Source of the DNA: SSF26 sp037443945
GTDB taxonomy: Bacteria > Chloroflexota > Anaerolineae > J102
Reading direction: 5' to 3'
Assembly (NCBI GenBank): GCA_037443945.1
Contig: JBBINH010000003.1
Coordinates: 1-64,000 of the forward strand
DNA: 64,000 nucleotides
Shown: piece after piece, positions 34,462-43,309 of the stretch
Layout: each line of letters opens with the position of its first letter
Position numbering within the stretch: the first letter of the stretch is position 1
Translations under genes and position numbers: made by a program
The notes under the pieces: model-generated
Seen by the model: the letters and a program-made list of their open reading frames with translations, nothing else
Databases searched by the model: none
What the model was told of the DNA's origin: nothing

Positions 34462-34908
34462 TTATCCCTTTCCCATCAGCCGGTTGATTTCCCGTTGCAC
34501 GGCTTCGAGATCGGGAAGCTCGAGATAGACGGTGGCAAAACGGATATAGGCCACCGGATCGATGGTCTTGAGACGCTCCAAAACCATGTTGCCGATCCAT
34601 TTGCTGGGGACCTCGGTCTTGCCCAGGGAATGAATCTGTTCTTCGATCTGGTCGACGATGCCTTCCAGGTCGGCCATGGCGATCGGGCGTTTGGCACAGG
34701 CCACGCGAATGCCGTTGAGGACTTTGTTGCGGTCAAACGGTTCGCGACGGCCATCGGCTTTGATGACCTGAACGGCCGTACTGATTTGTTCATAGGTGGT
34801 AAAGCGCTGGTGACAATGCACGCACACTCGTCGGCGGCGGATGCCTTCGCCGGAGTCACGGGTGTCCATGACCCGAGATTTGTCATGACCGCAAAAGGGA
34901 CATTTCAT
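34462..34908 (-). CDS. nrdR: Transcriptional repressor of ribonucleotide reductase genes
   Basis: The 148-residue NrdR starts at ATG 34908, where the family sequence MKCPFCGHDKSRVMDTRDS begins. An N-terminal zinc ribbon (CPFC ... CVHC, about 3-34) binds DNA and an ATP-cone (about 49-139, VIKADGRREPFDRNKVLNGI) senses ATP/dATP. It represses ribonucleotide reductase operons when dATP is high. It is followed by nrdJ. A strong promoter and a candidate NrdR box lie upstream, consistent with autoregulation. Confidence 0.96.
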   Translation of the reverse strand: MKCPFCGHDKSRVMDTRDSGEGIRRRRVCVHCHQRFTTYEQISTAVQVIKADGRREPFDRNKVLNGIRVACAKRPIAMADLEGIVDQIEEQIHSLGKTEVPSKWIGNMVLERLKTIDPVAYIRFATVYLELPDLEAVQREINRLMGKG

Positions 34909-35037
34909 AACGTCACCACTAAGAAGTCTTAAAACCTGTCCGGTTGGGGGGTGACCGCCGCCAGAGGCGTCGCTAAACTGAAGAAGATGCATGCCGGGGG
35001 CGATGCAAACCGGCGTGGGGAAGTGTTACTGAGGGCA

Positions 35038-35076
35038 GATGATGGGCCGGGGCCGCTCAGGCTCCGGCCCATCATC
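35038..35076. repeat. Stem-loop in the nrdR leader
   Basis: GATGATGGGCCGG (35038-35050) pairs perfectly with CCGGCCCATCATC (35064-35076) around a 13-base loop. With transcription starting near 35126, it lies inside the ~217-nt leader of nrdR. It has no U tract in the minus direction, so it is not a simple terminator; on the plus strand it is followed by a T-rich stretch. Confidence 0.7.
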
Positions 35077-35107
35077 CTTTATTTAGTAGCTTTTATTTGT
35101 TAAACTA

Positions 35108-35117
35108 CTATATATGG
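35108..35117. promoter_or_regulatory. Candidate NrdR box
   Basis: On the minus strand CCATATATAG matches the palindromic NrdR-box core CWATATATWG at 9 of 10 positions and lies about 10-18 nt after the predicted start of transcription. Outer positions of the 16-bp consensus match poorly and a second box at the usual ~31-bp spacing was not found. Confidence 0.4.
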
Positions 35118-35132
35118 CCTAAGCGGGTCAGC

Positions 35133-35161
35133 AGTATAACACATCTTCGGTTATCGTCCAA
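35133..35161 (-). promoter_or_regulatory. Promoter of nrdR-nrdJ
   Basis: Minus strand: TTGGAC (35161-35156), 17 bp, TATACT (35138-35133). Both boxes match the sigma-70 consensus at 4 or 5 of 6 positions with ideal spacing. Start of transcription near 35126, leaving a long leader before ATG 34908. Confidence 0.65.
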
Positions 35162-35468
35162 TTGGGACTAGGGCGCCTTGAGGCTTTCCCCGTCCGGCGA
35201 CTTGACCGAAGTCAGGATTGGGGCCTGGAAAAAGGCCTTTTTTATCGTCCCATCCTTCCCGTAAGTGCCTGTTTTGGTGGGCTTGTCCCTCGCGCTGCTC
35301 TGTCAAGAAATTTTAAGGTCCAAGTGGTATCGGGCTGCCGGGATGCCTATCGTCCAAGCGGTTGCTTTGATGGGCAGGCAGACACGCAAGCACCCTCTCG
35401 TGCTTGCCCGGTTCCGGCCGCGTTCGAGGGTCAGGTTTAGGCGGCTCCGTATTCGCTTATGCAAAGCA
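35162..35468. other. Intergenic region without a recognisable gene
   Basis: These ~300 bases between the nrdR promoter and the hairpin downstream of ftsZ have short open frames on both strands, none with a family-like product, ribosome site or neighbour logic. I found no tRNA-like cloverleaf. Confidence 0.4.
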
Positions 35469-35516
35469 AACGGATTTACGCAGATTGTCGCGCCGGATAA
35501 TCTGCGCAAATCCGTT
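35469..35516. terminator. Long stem-loop downstream of ftsZ
   Basis: AACGGATTTACGCAGATT (35469-35486) pairs with AATCTGCGCAAATCCGTT (35499-35516) with one mismatch around a 12-base loop, 37 bp beyond the ftsZ stop at 35554. It may end the dcw transcript. The motif style (GCAGATT, AAATCCGT) also resembles dispersed intergenic repeats of environmental genomes, so it could be a repeat family member. Confidence 0.6.
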
Positions 35517-35553
35517 CCATTCGTACCGATCTGCGTTGGGTGCGAGAACCGAA

Positions 35554-36636
35554 CTAGCCGAGATTGCCCCGCGCCCGACGCAGAAAGGCGGGGATATCGC
35601 GGTTTTCCTGGTCGTAGGGCCGACTGGGGAACTCGATGGTTTTGGCCGTTGTGGTCGGCTGTTGCTTGGCGTGGGTTGCGTCGAAACCGGTGGCGATGAC
35701 GGTGATCCGCAGCGTGTCCTGCAGATTGGGGTCGATGACGGCGCCAAAGATGATGTTGGCATCGGGATGGGCCGTGCGCCGGATGATCTCGGCCGCTTCG
35801 TTCACCTCGAACAGGCTCATATCCGGTCCGCCCGTCACGTTGAAGAGAATGCCGCGGGCGCCGTCAATGCTGATATCGAGCAATTGCGAGTGGATGGCTG
35901 CTTCGGCGGCATCCTGGGCCCGGTTCTCGCCATGCCCTTCGCCGATGGCCATCAGTGCCGCGCCGCCTTCGCTCATGATCGTGCGCACATCGGCGAAATC
36001 CAGGTTGATCAGGCCGGGGATGGTGATCAACTCGCTGATGCCCTGGATACCCTGACGCAACACATCGTCGGCTACGGCAAAAGCCTGTTGGATACTGGCG
36101 CGCTTGTCCACAATCTGCAGGAGCCGGTCGTTCGGGATCAGAATGAGGGTATCGACATGCTGGGAGAGCGCATTGGCCCCCTCTTCGGCCACCTGGCGAC
36201 GCTTATTCCCCTCGAAGCTGAACGGTTTGGTCACCACGCCGATGGTCAGGGCGCCGGTCTCGCGGGCCAGACGGGCGATGACGGGCGCCGCCCCCGTGCC
36301 GGTGCCGCCCCCCAGCCCGGCCGTGATGAAGACCATATCCGCCCCTTTCATAATCTCCTTCAGTTCCTCGGCCGATTCCTCGGCGGCGCGTTGGCCGATT
36401 TCGGGATTGCCTCCGGAACCTAAACCTTTGGTCAACTTGTCGCCGATGCGGACCCGTACCGGCGCATCGGCCAACATAAGCGCCTGCGCGTCGGTATTGA
36501 CCACCACGAATTCAACACCCTGGATGCCGGCAGCGATCATGCGGTTGACGGCATTGCTACCGCCGCCGCCTATCCCGATGACCTTGATCTGAGCCAGGTT
36601 TTCGACGTAGGGTTTGGAGGGTTTGTTCATCTTCAT
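35554..36636 (-). CDS. ftsZ: Cell division GTPase FtsZ
   Basis: The 360-residue tubulin homologue forms the division ring. It has IKVIGIGGGGSNAVNRMIAA, the tubulin signature GLGGGTGTGAAPVIA (about 107-121), the T7 loop region NLDFADVRTIM (catalytic Asp) and the conserved C-terminal peptide DIPAFLRRARG, which binds partners such as FtsA. The start follows AGGAGT. It is the last gene of the dcw cluster, 229 bp after ftsA, with a likely promoter of its own in that gap and a strong hairpin downstream. Confidence 0.97.
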   Translation of the reverse strand: MKMNKPSKPYVENLAQIKVIGIGGGGSNAVNRMIAAGIQGVEFVVVNTDAQALMLADAPVRVRIGDKLTKGLGSGGNPEIGQRAAEESAEELKEIMKGADMVFITAGLGGGTGTGAAPVIARLARETGALTIGVVTKPFSFEGNKRRQVAEEGANALSQHVDTLILIPNDRLLQIVDKRASIQQAFAVADDVLRQGIQGISELITIPGLINLDFADVRTIMSEGGAALMAIGEGHGENRAQDAAEAAIHSQLLDISIDGARGILFNVTGGPDMSLFEVNEAAEIIRRTAHPDANIIFGAVIDPNLQDTLRITVIATGFDATHAKQQPTTTAKTIEFPSRPYDQENRDIPAFLRRARGNLG

Positions 36637-36688
36637 GGCACTCCTGCAAGAGGTTGGCTAATGAGAAAAGTCTCAGAGCAATTGTGGG

Positions 36689-36717
36689 AGCATATAACAA
36701 AACAAGAAAATAGCCAA
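36689..36717 (-). promoter_or_regulatory. Candidate ftsZ promoter
   Basis: In the AT-rich ftsA-ftsZ gap the minus strand reads TTGGCT (36717-36712), 17 bp, TATGCT (36694-36689); each box matches consensus at 4 of 6. Start of transcription near 36682 would give a leader of about 46 nt. Confidence 0.4.
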
Positions 36718-36865
36718 ATGGACAGTTGATAGCACAACGGATGATTTGGTGAGACAACTATTCGGGCAGGCTGACGGCTTGAACAGGGATAACTTGCCGT
36801 CGATCTTGGCAACACTTCGCTTCTTCATATTGGTGATAAACCGTCATGCAAACGATTTTGGCGTT

Positions 36866-38080
36866 TCAGCCGGGTAGGAGGTTGCGCAACCAGCTGCGCA
36901 AACGCGGGAGAAAAGGTGAAGATGAGCGGATGGTCTCACGGGGGCCATGGCGTTGGGCCCACAACAACAACCCGATCCCGGTCGCATAGGCCGGTGTGAG
37001 CCAGCGACGCTGCACATGCTCCAGGCTATTGGGTATCCCGATCCGCACCGGTAGACGCAAGGTCTGTCGACTGATCTCCCGCAATCCGGGCAACTGGGCG
37101 GTCCCGCCCGTTAACACAACGCCCGCCGGCAACAGGCCATCGTAACCGGAACGTTTGATCTCGCGCAGGATCAGCTCCAGGATCTCCTCGCTGCGCGCCC
37201 GCACGATCTCGGCGATGTAGCGCCGACTGATATTCTGCGAGGGCGTATCGCCGAAGGCCGCCGCGCTGACCACCTCGTCGGCCGCTATCCATTCCGGTAG
37301 AGCGTGACCGTAGCGAATTTTGAGCATCTCGGCGGCCTCGAAGGGGGTGCGCAGCCCTATGGCCAGGTCGCGCGTCAGACTTTCGCCGCCGATCTCGAGC
37401 ACGGCCGTGTACCAGACGGACCCGTTGATGAAAAGGGCGATGTCGGTTGTGCCGCCGCCGATATCGGCCAGCACCACGCCCAGCTCTCGCTCCTCATCGG
37501 TCAACACGGCCTCGCCGCTGGCCAGCGGCTCCAGCACCAGCTCCTCGATGGCGATGCCGTTGCTCTGCACGCATTTGATCAGGTTCTGGATGGCCGTTGT
37601 GGAGCCGGTGATGATATGGGCATTCACCTCCAGCCGATAGGCGTGCATGCCGATCGGTTCCTGGACGCCCTCCTGCTCGTCGACGGTGAAATAGCGGGCA
37701 ATCGTGTGGATGATCTCGCGGTCGGAGGGGATCGGGATGGCGCGGGCGGCATCCAGGGCGCGCTCGATATCGTAGTGGTTGATGCTGCGTCCACGCGGGA
37801 TGGCCACGGCTCCGACACCGTTATGGGCTTCGATGTGGGCGCCGACAATACCCACATAGGCACGCCGCACGGCCACGCCGGCATCCTGCTCGGCCCGCTC
37901 CACCGCTTCGGCGATGGCCTGGGTCGCCGCCGGCACATTGACCACCACGCCTCGGCGCAGACCCTGACTGCGTGCCTGTCCTGCACCTAACAACCGCAGC
38001 GTCCCTTCCGGCGTGGATTCGGCAATAAAAACGCAGATTTTGGTCGTTCCGACATCAATAGCGCTGATAATCGCAGACAT
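36866..38080 (-). CDS. ftsA: Cell division actin-like ATPase FtsA
   Basis: The 404-residue protein ties FtsZ filaments to the membrane. It has the actin-family phosphate loops (SAIDVGTTKICVFIAE; VVLADIGGGTTDIALFINGS) and adenosine loop (VVLTGGTAQLPGLREI), plus the FtsA-specific 1C domain in the first third (YVGIVGAHIEAHNGVGAVAI). The C-terminus LPRLRSWLRNLLPG is an amphipathic membrane-targeting helix. It is separated from ftsQ by 77 bp. Confidence 0.96.
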   Translation of the reverse strand: MSAIISAIDVGTTKICVFIAESTPEGTLRLLGAGQARSQGLRRGVVVNVPAATQAIAEAVERAEQDAGVAVRRAYVGIVGAHIEAHNGVGAVAIPRGRSINHYDIERALDAARAIPIPSDREIIHTIARYFTVDEQEGVQEPIGMHAYRLEVNAHIITGSTTAIQNLIKCVQSNGIAIEELVLEPLASGEAVLTDEERELGVVLADIGGGTTDIALFINGSVWYTAVLEIGGESLTRDLAIGLRTPFEAAEMLKIRYGHALPEWIAADEVVSAAAFGDTPSQNISRRYIAEIVRARSEEILELILREIKRSGYDGLLPAGVVLTGGTAQLPGLREISRQTLRLPVRIGIPNSLEHVQRRWLTPAYATGIGLLLWAQRHGPRETIRSSSPFLPRLRSWLRNLLPG

Positions 38081-38157
38081 GGGTGGGAACGTGGGCAGGC
38101 TAGAGAATGCGAACGGGGACGGGTAAGGCGGTTGGTCGTCTGGAAACCGGGAAGGGA

Positions 38158-39066
38158 TTAGCGCCAGATGACCTGGGGAAAGCGCAGGTCCACTTCGTTG
38201 ACCTGCGCCTTGGCGGCCAGCAGGCGGCTACGGACCGCCTCCCAGGTGGCGAGTTTGGTTTCCATGGCCGTGGTATCGCCGAAATAAACCTGCCACCCCT
38301 CCGGACTGGTGAACATCAGGCCGTGGGTCGGTCGATAGCGAAAGTGGGTTACGGCGGGCATCTGCCGGTGGATGGCGAGAATGGCCTGTAGCAGCTCGGC
38401 CGTCAGACGCCGTTGGCCGTCGGCAACGGTCATGGGGACGGCCGCCATCTCATCCACCAGGGTGAGATCCACGTCGTGGTCGGCTCCGATCGGCATGAGA
38501 ACGCCTTCGGCATCGACCCAATAGCGCCCGGCGTCATCCTCGTAGAGCAGGGTAGGTTGGCGCTCCGTCACGACGATGCGCACCCGGTTGGGCAGGGCCG
38601 TGTGGACGCGGGCCTGCCGGACATACGGTAAGCGCTGCAAACGTTGCGCCACCTGGCCCGCATCCACGAAGAAGATGCTATAGCCATCGATGCCGGCCTG
38701 CCGATAAAGCTCGGCGACGGTCGTATAGCGGGTGCCTTCCACCTCGGCGTCGTAAACATAGAACGCCAGATCGACAAAGGCATAAACCAGTCCGGCGGTG
38801 GCCACGAGGACGAGGGCTAAGGCGGCGAGATGGCTTTCGTGCCAGGAGCGTCCGGTCCGCAGACGGTGCAGCCACGGCCTTAGCCCTGCCCACCCTCGGC
38901 CAAGGCTCGAACGTCCGGCCGGCCGGGCGTTTTTCGCGGCCCGGCGTCGCTTCGGCAGCAGCAACGGCAACGACGGCCCGCCGAAACGCCGTCGCTGCGG
39001 GCGGCGTCGTCGCCGAGTCGGTTCCGATGGGGGCCGTAGCGGTCTGCTGCGATAGTAGCCGGGCAT
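38158..39066 (-). CDS. ftsQ: Cell division protein FtsQ/DivIB
   Basis: The 302-residue bitopic membrane protein has a very basic cytosolic N-terminus (RRRRRPQRRRFGG), one transmembrane helix (about 80-105, HLAALALVLVATAGLVYAFV), a POTRA domain (YDAEVEGTRYTTVAELYRQA ... LPYVRQARVHTALPNRVRIV) and a beta domain. It scaffolds FtsL and the septal synthase. I start it at ATG 39066, just after the ddl stop at 39074; a longer start at 39108 would overlap ddl. Confidence 0.9.
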   Translation of the reverse strand: MPGYYRSRPLRPPSEPTRRRRRPQRRRFGGPSLPLLLPKRRRAAKNARPAGRSSLGRGWAGLRPWLHRLRTGRSWHESHLAALALVLVATAGLVYAFVDLAFYVYDAEVEGTRYTTVAELYRQAGIDGYSIFFVDAGQVAQRLQRLPYVRQARVHTALPNRVRIVVTERQPTLLYEDDAGRYWVDAEGVLMPIGADHDVDLTLVDEMAAVPMTVADGQRRLTAELLQAILAIHRQMPAVTHFRYRPTHGLMFTSPEGWQVYFGDTTAMETKLATWEAVRSRLLAAKAQVNEVDLRFPQVIWR

Positions 39067-39073
39067 ACAGAAC

Positions 39074-40129
39074 TCAGCGGACGATACGATTGCGAAGACG
39101 ATCGGCATGACGGGCCAGGGCCAGCTCGATCAGACGATCCAACAACCGGGGATAGCTCAGCCCGCTCGCCTCCCACAGCTTGGGGTACATGCTGATGGCC
39201 GTGAAACCCGGCAGGGTGTTCACCTCGTTGACGAACACCTCACCGGTCCGGCCGTTGAGCAGAAAATCCACCCGGCTGAGGCCGCTGGCATCAATGGCCC
39301 GATAGGCGGCCAGGGCCAGGCGGCGCACATACTCGCTCTGTGCGGGGCTCAACGGCGCCGGGATGAGGAGCTGACTGGTGCCGTCCAGGTATTTGGCCGC
39401 GTAATCGTAAAACTCGTTGCCGGCGATGATCTCGCCGGGGATGGAGGCGATGGCGTCTTCGTTGCCCAACACGGCCACTTCGATCTCGCGGGCGTGGGGC
39501 ACGGCCTGTTCGACCACGATTTTGCGATCGTAGGCGGCCGCCGTGGTCAGACCGGCGGCCAGCTCCGTGCGGTTGTGGGCCTTGCTCACCCCTACGCTTG
39601 AGCCCAGATTGGCCGGTTTGACGAAGAGGGGATAACCCCCCAGACGTTCCTCCAGCCGGGTCATCACCGCCATCGGCGTGGCCTCCCACTCCCGACGCCA
39701 GACCAGCTCCCAAGGCGTCTGCGGCAGCCCATGCGCGGCAAAGACCTGTTTGGCGACGGCCTTGTCCATACCCAGAGCCGAGGCGAGAACACCGCAACCC
39801 ACATAGGGAATGCCCGCCAGATCCAGCAGCCCTTGCAGGGTGCCGTCTTCGCCGTAGGGGCCGTGCAACACCGGAAAAAGAACATCGAATCCGGCCAGCC
39901 GTTCCGGGCCGGGCCATAGCGGTGCGTCCGGGCCTGCCTGCTCCCCGGCCAACAGCCGGGCCAGAGGGTCGCCGTCGAACAGCCAGCGCCCCTGACGGTC
40001 GATGCCGATAGGATGGACGCTATAGCGCTCGCGGTCGAGGGCGGCCAGCACCGATTGCGCACTCATCAGGCTGACTTCATGCTCGCCTGAGCGACCACCG
40101 AAGATAACACCGAGATGGAGACGAGACAT
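39074..40129 (-). CDS. ddl: D-alanine--D-alanine ligase
   Basis: The 351-residue ATP-grasp ligase makes the D-Ala-D-Ala end of the peptidoglycan stem. It begins LGVIFGGRSGEHEVSLMSAQ, has the central-domain ATP loop PLFVKPANLGSSVGVSKAHN, and the metal/ATP site DFLLNGRTGEVFVNEVNTLPGFT (EVNTLPG). The specificity region cannot be resolved to Ala versus lactate with confidence. It lies between murB and ftsQ in the dcw cluster. Confidence 0.95.
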   Translation of the reverse strand: MSRLHLGVIFGGRSGEHEVSLMSAQSVLAALDRERYSVHPIGIDRQGRWLFDGDPLARLLAGEQAGPDAPLWPGPERLAGFDVLFPVLHGPYGEDGTLQGLLDLAGIPYVGCGVLASALGMDKAVAKQVFAAHGLPQTPWELVWRREWEATPMAVMTRLEERLGGYPLFVKPANLGSSVGVSKAHNRTELAAGLTTAAAYDRKIVVEQAVPHAREIEVAVLGNEDAIASIPGEIIAGNEFYDYAAKYLDGTSQLLIPAPLSPAQSEYVRRLALAAYRAIDASGLSRVDFLLNGRTGEVFVNEVNTLPGFTAISMYPKLWEASGLSYPRLLDRLIELALARHADRLRNRIVR

Positions 40130-40219
40130 GGTGGACGGGAGCTAAGCGATAACGTAAATCGGAAAAAATTGCCAATAGAACAGCGTTTTTGTCGATCACG
40201 GTGATTTGTGCCGATGAGT

Positions 40220-41251
40220 CTATCGCGAGATCGGCGTCAATTCATCGGATCCATAGGCCAACATCCCGGCACCGTCTTCGGCTCCCGGCACCGCTTCCAA
40301 TCGCGGCCCGGCGCTCCAATCGCCGACGAGTTGGATTTCCGGCTCCAGGAGAATGCCGAAATGGTCCCAGACGGTGCGACGCACGTGGTTCATCAACCGG
40401 ACGACATCGGCGGCGGTGGCATCGCCATGGTTGATGATGAAATTGGCATGGCGGGTGCTGACGCCGGCCCCGCCGATGCGATGGCCCTTCAGACCGGCGG
40501 CCTCGATCAGATAGCCGGCTGTCGGGGCGGTACCGGTCGGCGGGTTTTTGAAGATCGAGCCGGCGCTTTGGGCCACAGGCTGGGTGCGCCGCCGATAGGC
40601 CGTGTACGCCGCCGCCGCGGCCTCTTCGGCGGCGATGTCGCCGTGGCCGAGATGAAAGCTCGCCGTCAGGACGACCGGTCGGGTGGCCGGGGGCATTGCT
40701 TTCAAGCGGCTGGAACGATAACCCAGGTCCAGATCGGCGGCCGGCACCGCCACCACGGCGCCGTCCTGCCAGAGCGTCACCTGGTACAGGTTGTCGGCGA
40801 TGGCGCCGCCATGCGCGCCGGCGTTGCCCACAACCGCACCCCCTACCGTGCCCGGCACATGGACGGCCCAGGTCAATCCGGCCAGACCCCGGCGGATGGC
40901 GCTGCGGGCCAGTCCGGCCAGCAAGACCCCGCTCTCGGCCGTCACGGTTGGAGGGTCGGCGGTGACGGCCCAGCGGATCCCACGACAGCGGTTGATGAGA
41001 ACCACACCCGGAACACCGGCATCGCTGACCAGGACGTTGGAACCGCCGCCCAGAATGAGGAAGGGCACCTGCCATTCCCGCAGCAGCGTCAGAGCCGTTG
41101 TCAGGTCGTCGAGCGAGGTCACGGTCAGGAGGACCTCGGCCGGGCCGCCGATGCGAAAGCTCGTCAGCGGCGCCAGCGCCACCCGGCAGCGGAGGCCGTC
41201 ACGGCTCAGGGGCGCCAGTTGCGCAAGGAGCGAGGGAGGAACGGTCGTCAT
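40220..41251 (-). CDS. murB: UDP-N-acetylenolpyruvoylglucosamine reductase
   Basis: The 343-residue flavoenzyme forms UDP-MurNAc. FAD-binding signatures are TSFRIGGPAEVLLTV and LILGGGSNVLVSDAGVPGVV, with WAVHVPGTVGGAVVGNAGAHGG. The active-site Ser/Lys region is AGSIFKNPPTG and the C-terminal Glu is in LEPEIQLVG. The short form of the loop (SIFKNP) suits the type II enzymes common in Gram-positives and deep-branching bacteria. It follows murC by 8 bp. Confidence 0.95.
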   Translation of the reverse strand: MTTVPPSLLAQLAPLSRDGLRCRVALAPLTSFRIGGPAEVLLTVTSLDDLTTALTLLREWQVPFLILGGGSNVLVSDAGVPGVVLINRCRGIRWAVTADPPTVTAESGVLLAGLARSAIRRGLAGLTWAVHVPGTVGGAVVGNAGAHGGAIADNLYQVTLWQDGAVVAVPAADLDLGYRSSRLKAMPPATRPVVLTASFHLGHGDIAAEEAAAAAYTAYRRRTQPVAQSAGSIFKNPPTGTAPTAGYLIEAAGLKGHRIGGAGVSTRHANFIINHGDATAADVVRLMNHVRRTVWDHFGILLEPEIQLVGDWSAGPRLEAVPGAEDGAGMLAYGSDELTPISR

Positions 41252-41259
41252 GGCGGGGT

Positions 41260-42714
41260 TCAGGAGGAGAGTCCGGCCGTCGTGCGCGTCTGCAGCCGCT
41301 GCAGCAGAGCCGGCGCCAGTCGGGTGGCATCGCCGGCGCTGAGGATGACCACCACCGCCGGCGGCTGCACCTCGTGCGCCAGCAAGGCCAATGTGGTCTC
41401 CAGGTCGCCGCTGACCCGGGCATGACGATGGCGACTGACGGCCACCACCTGCGCCGGGTTGACGCGGGGGTCGGGCGCTTCGCGGGCCGGGTAAATCTCG
41501 GTGATGAGCACATGGTCGGCCGCCGCAAAGACGCCTTCGAACTGATCGAGGAGGATGCGGGTCCGGCTATAGGTGTGGGGCTGATAGACCGCCCAGATCG
41601 TGCGATCGGGATAGGCCGCCCGGGCTGCGGCCAGAGTCGTCCGCACCTCGGTGGGATGATGGGCGTAATCGTCGATGACGAGGATGCCGCCGGCCTCGCC
41701 CTTCACCTGGAAACGGCGTACGGCGCCGCTGTAACTCGCCAGGAGGGGAGCGGCCGTGGCCACGGAGATGCCGATCGTCTGGGCGGCCAGCAGAGCGGCG
41801 ATGCTGTTGAGGACGTTGTGCAGGCCGGGGACCCGTAGATGGACCGGCCACATGGCGCCGCCAGGACCATGGAGTTCGTAGGTGGTCTGGTCGGGGCCGA
41901 TGTCGATGAACCGGGCCTGCCAGGTGGCCCGGCTGCGACTGCCATAACCCAGGCGCTGCGCCGATGGCAACACCTCCGTCGGGATGGAGGCCACCAGCGC
42001 CTCGGCTTCGGCATCGTCCTGGCAATAAATGAGCCGGCCGCCCGGTTGCAGACGGTTGAGAAAGCGGCAAAACGCAGCCGCATAGGCTGCCGGCGTATGG
42101 AAATAGTCGGGATGGTCCCAGTCCACGTTCGTCAGGACGATGACCGTGGGCGCCAGTCCCAGAAAGGCTTCGTCGTATTCATCGGCTTCGATGACGAAAT
42201 GCGGCCCGCGACCCAGCGCACCGGCGCCCAAACCGGGGATCTCGCTGCCGATGATATAGCCCGGCTCCAGACCGACCTTGGTCAGAATATGGGCGATCAT
42301 GGCCGTGGTCGTCGTCTTGCCGTGGGTGCCCGCCACGGCGATGACGCGACGGCCTGCGGTCAGCGGCCCCAGCAGCTCGCGACGCCGGATGACCGGGATG
42401 CCCGCCGTCTGCGCCGTCATGAGTTCAGGATTCGTCGGGGGTACGGCGGCCGAAACAAGGACGACATCGGGCTGCTGTGGCGCTTCGTCGGTGTACAGGT
42501 GGGCGGCGCTATGGCCCACCCGGACACGGGCGCCGGCCGCAGCCAGGGCTTCGGTGCGGGGCGAAGCCGCTTGATCGCTGCCGCTGACCTGAAACCCCAT
42601 CTCCAGCAGCACGTGCGCAATGGGCCCCAGGCCGGTGCCGCCGATGCCGATGAGATGGAACCGATGACGAGAACGGGCTTCAGGAGCCAATTGGAACAAC
42701 TCGGACCAGTCCAT
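41260..42714 (-). CDS. murC: UDP-N-acetylmuramate--L-alanine ligase
   Basis: The 484-residue Mur ligase adds L-Ala to UDP-MurNAc. It has an N-terminal Rossmann motif HLIGIGGTGLGPIAHVLLEM, the ATP loop VAGTHGKTTTTAMI, ENxD-type EADEYDEAFL and DDYAHHPTEVRTTLAAAR in the third domain. The start ATG 42714 (MDWSELF) is 8 bp after the stop of the second CvpA-like gene; upstream frame extension has no support. Confidence 0.95.
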   Translation of the reverse strand: MDWSELFQLAPEARSRHRFHLIGIGGTGLGPIAHVLLEMGFQVSGSDQAASPRTEALAAAGARVRVGHSAAHLYTDEAPQQPDVVLVSAAVPPTNPELMTAQTAGIPVIRRRELLGPLTAGRRVIAVAGTHGKTTTTAMIAHILTKVGLEPGYIIGSEIPGLGAGALGRGPHFVIEADEYDEAFLGLAPTVIVLTNVDWDHPDYFHTPAAYAAAFCRFLNRLQPGGRLIYCQDDAEAEALVASIPTEVLPSAQRLGYGSRSRATWQARFIDIGPDQTTYELHGPGGAMWPVHLRVPGLHNVLNSIAALLAAQTIGISVATAAPLLASYSGAVRRFQVKGEAGGILVIDDYAHHPTEVRTTLAAARAAYPDRTIWAVYQPHTYSRTRILLDQFEGVFAAADHVLITEIYPAREAPDPRVNPAQVVAVSRHRHARVSGDLETTLALLAHEVQPPAVVVILSAGDATRLAPALLQRLQTRTTAGLSS

Positions 42715-42722
42715 AATCGTTC

Positions 42723-43289
42723 CTACCGACGCACACGGGCCAGCAGCATAAGCATGAGCAGGGCGCCCCACAGAATATCGGGGACGACGGCAAGGGGTAG
42801 AATCTTGACCAGTTGCATGGCCAGGGGGCTGAGGGGCATGGTAAAGAAGAGCGGACGTCCGTCCGACCCTCGGAAATCGGCAATGGGGTAGTTGAAGGCG
42901 TGCTGGAAATACCAGAGGGATCCGGCCACGAGATAACCGTTGAGCAGACCGACCAGGAGATTGAGCACAAGGCCATCGGTGCCTTTGCGTTCTTTGCCCT
43001 GAAAGGTAAAGGTCTGGCCGGCGTAGCCGGAGAAGACGATGAGCAGAAAGACCAGACTGTAAAAGGTCGCCTTGAAATGCTCCAGCCCGCGCGCCGTCGG
43101 GCTGATTGCCAAGAGGTCCAGGGCGGGCCTGAGCAGACCATCGAAATAGCGACCGAAGAAGAATTGGATGAGAAAGAGGGCGGCGAAGATGACCGTCGTC
43201 ACCCCCAGCTCACGGGGATAGCCGCGCACCAGGGCCACGAAGACGAAGAAGAGCACAACGGCGAACCAGAGGACTTCGATAGGACCCAT
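42723..43289 (-). CDS. CvpA-like integral membrane protein, second of a pair
   Basis: The 188-residue protein starts at ATG 43289 (MGPIEVLWFAVV). About four hydrophobic segments are visible (LWFAVVLFFVFVALV; LGVTTVIFAALFLIQFFF; SLVFLLIVFSGYAG; LVLNLLVGLLNGYLVAGSLWY; a last one at the C-terminus). The LLVGLLNGYLVAG stretch parallels LLMGAVNGLVIAY in the gene upstream and the Gly/Asn-rich helix of CvpA/colicin V production proteins. Role in the cell wall cluster is unknown. Spacing of 8 bp to murC and 20 bp from the first copy implies co-expression with lipid II synthesis. Confidence 0.75.
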   Translation of the reverse strand: MGPIEVLWFAVVLFFVFVALVRGYPRELGVTTVIFAALFLIQFFFGRYFDGLLRPALDLLAISPTARGLEHFKATFYSLVFLLIVFSGYAGQTFTFQGKERKGTDGLVLNLLVGLLNGYLVAGSLWYFQHAFNYPIADFRGSDGRPLFFTMPLSPLAMQLVKILPLAVVPDILWGALLMLMLLARVRR

Positions 43290-43309
43290 CGTGGCACTCG
43301 CAATGGCGT

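Noticed and set aside
35041..35100. Hairpin plus T-rich stretch considered as a plus-strand terminator
   Set aside because: No plus-strand gene ends upstream of it; on the transcribed minus strand there is no U tract.
34909..35126. Cobalamin riboswitch in the nrdR-nrdJ leader
   Set aside because: I could not find the conserved B12-box sequence in the leader; only a plain stem-loop is visible.
35162..35440. Small plus-strand frame of 92 codons between nrdR and ftsZ
   Set aside because: No ribosome site, no family-like sequence, and it runs over a promoter zone and toward a hairpin.
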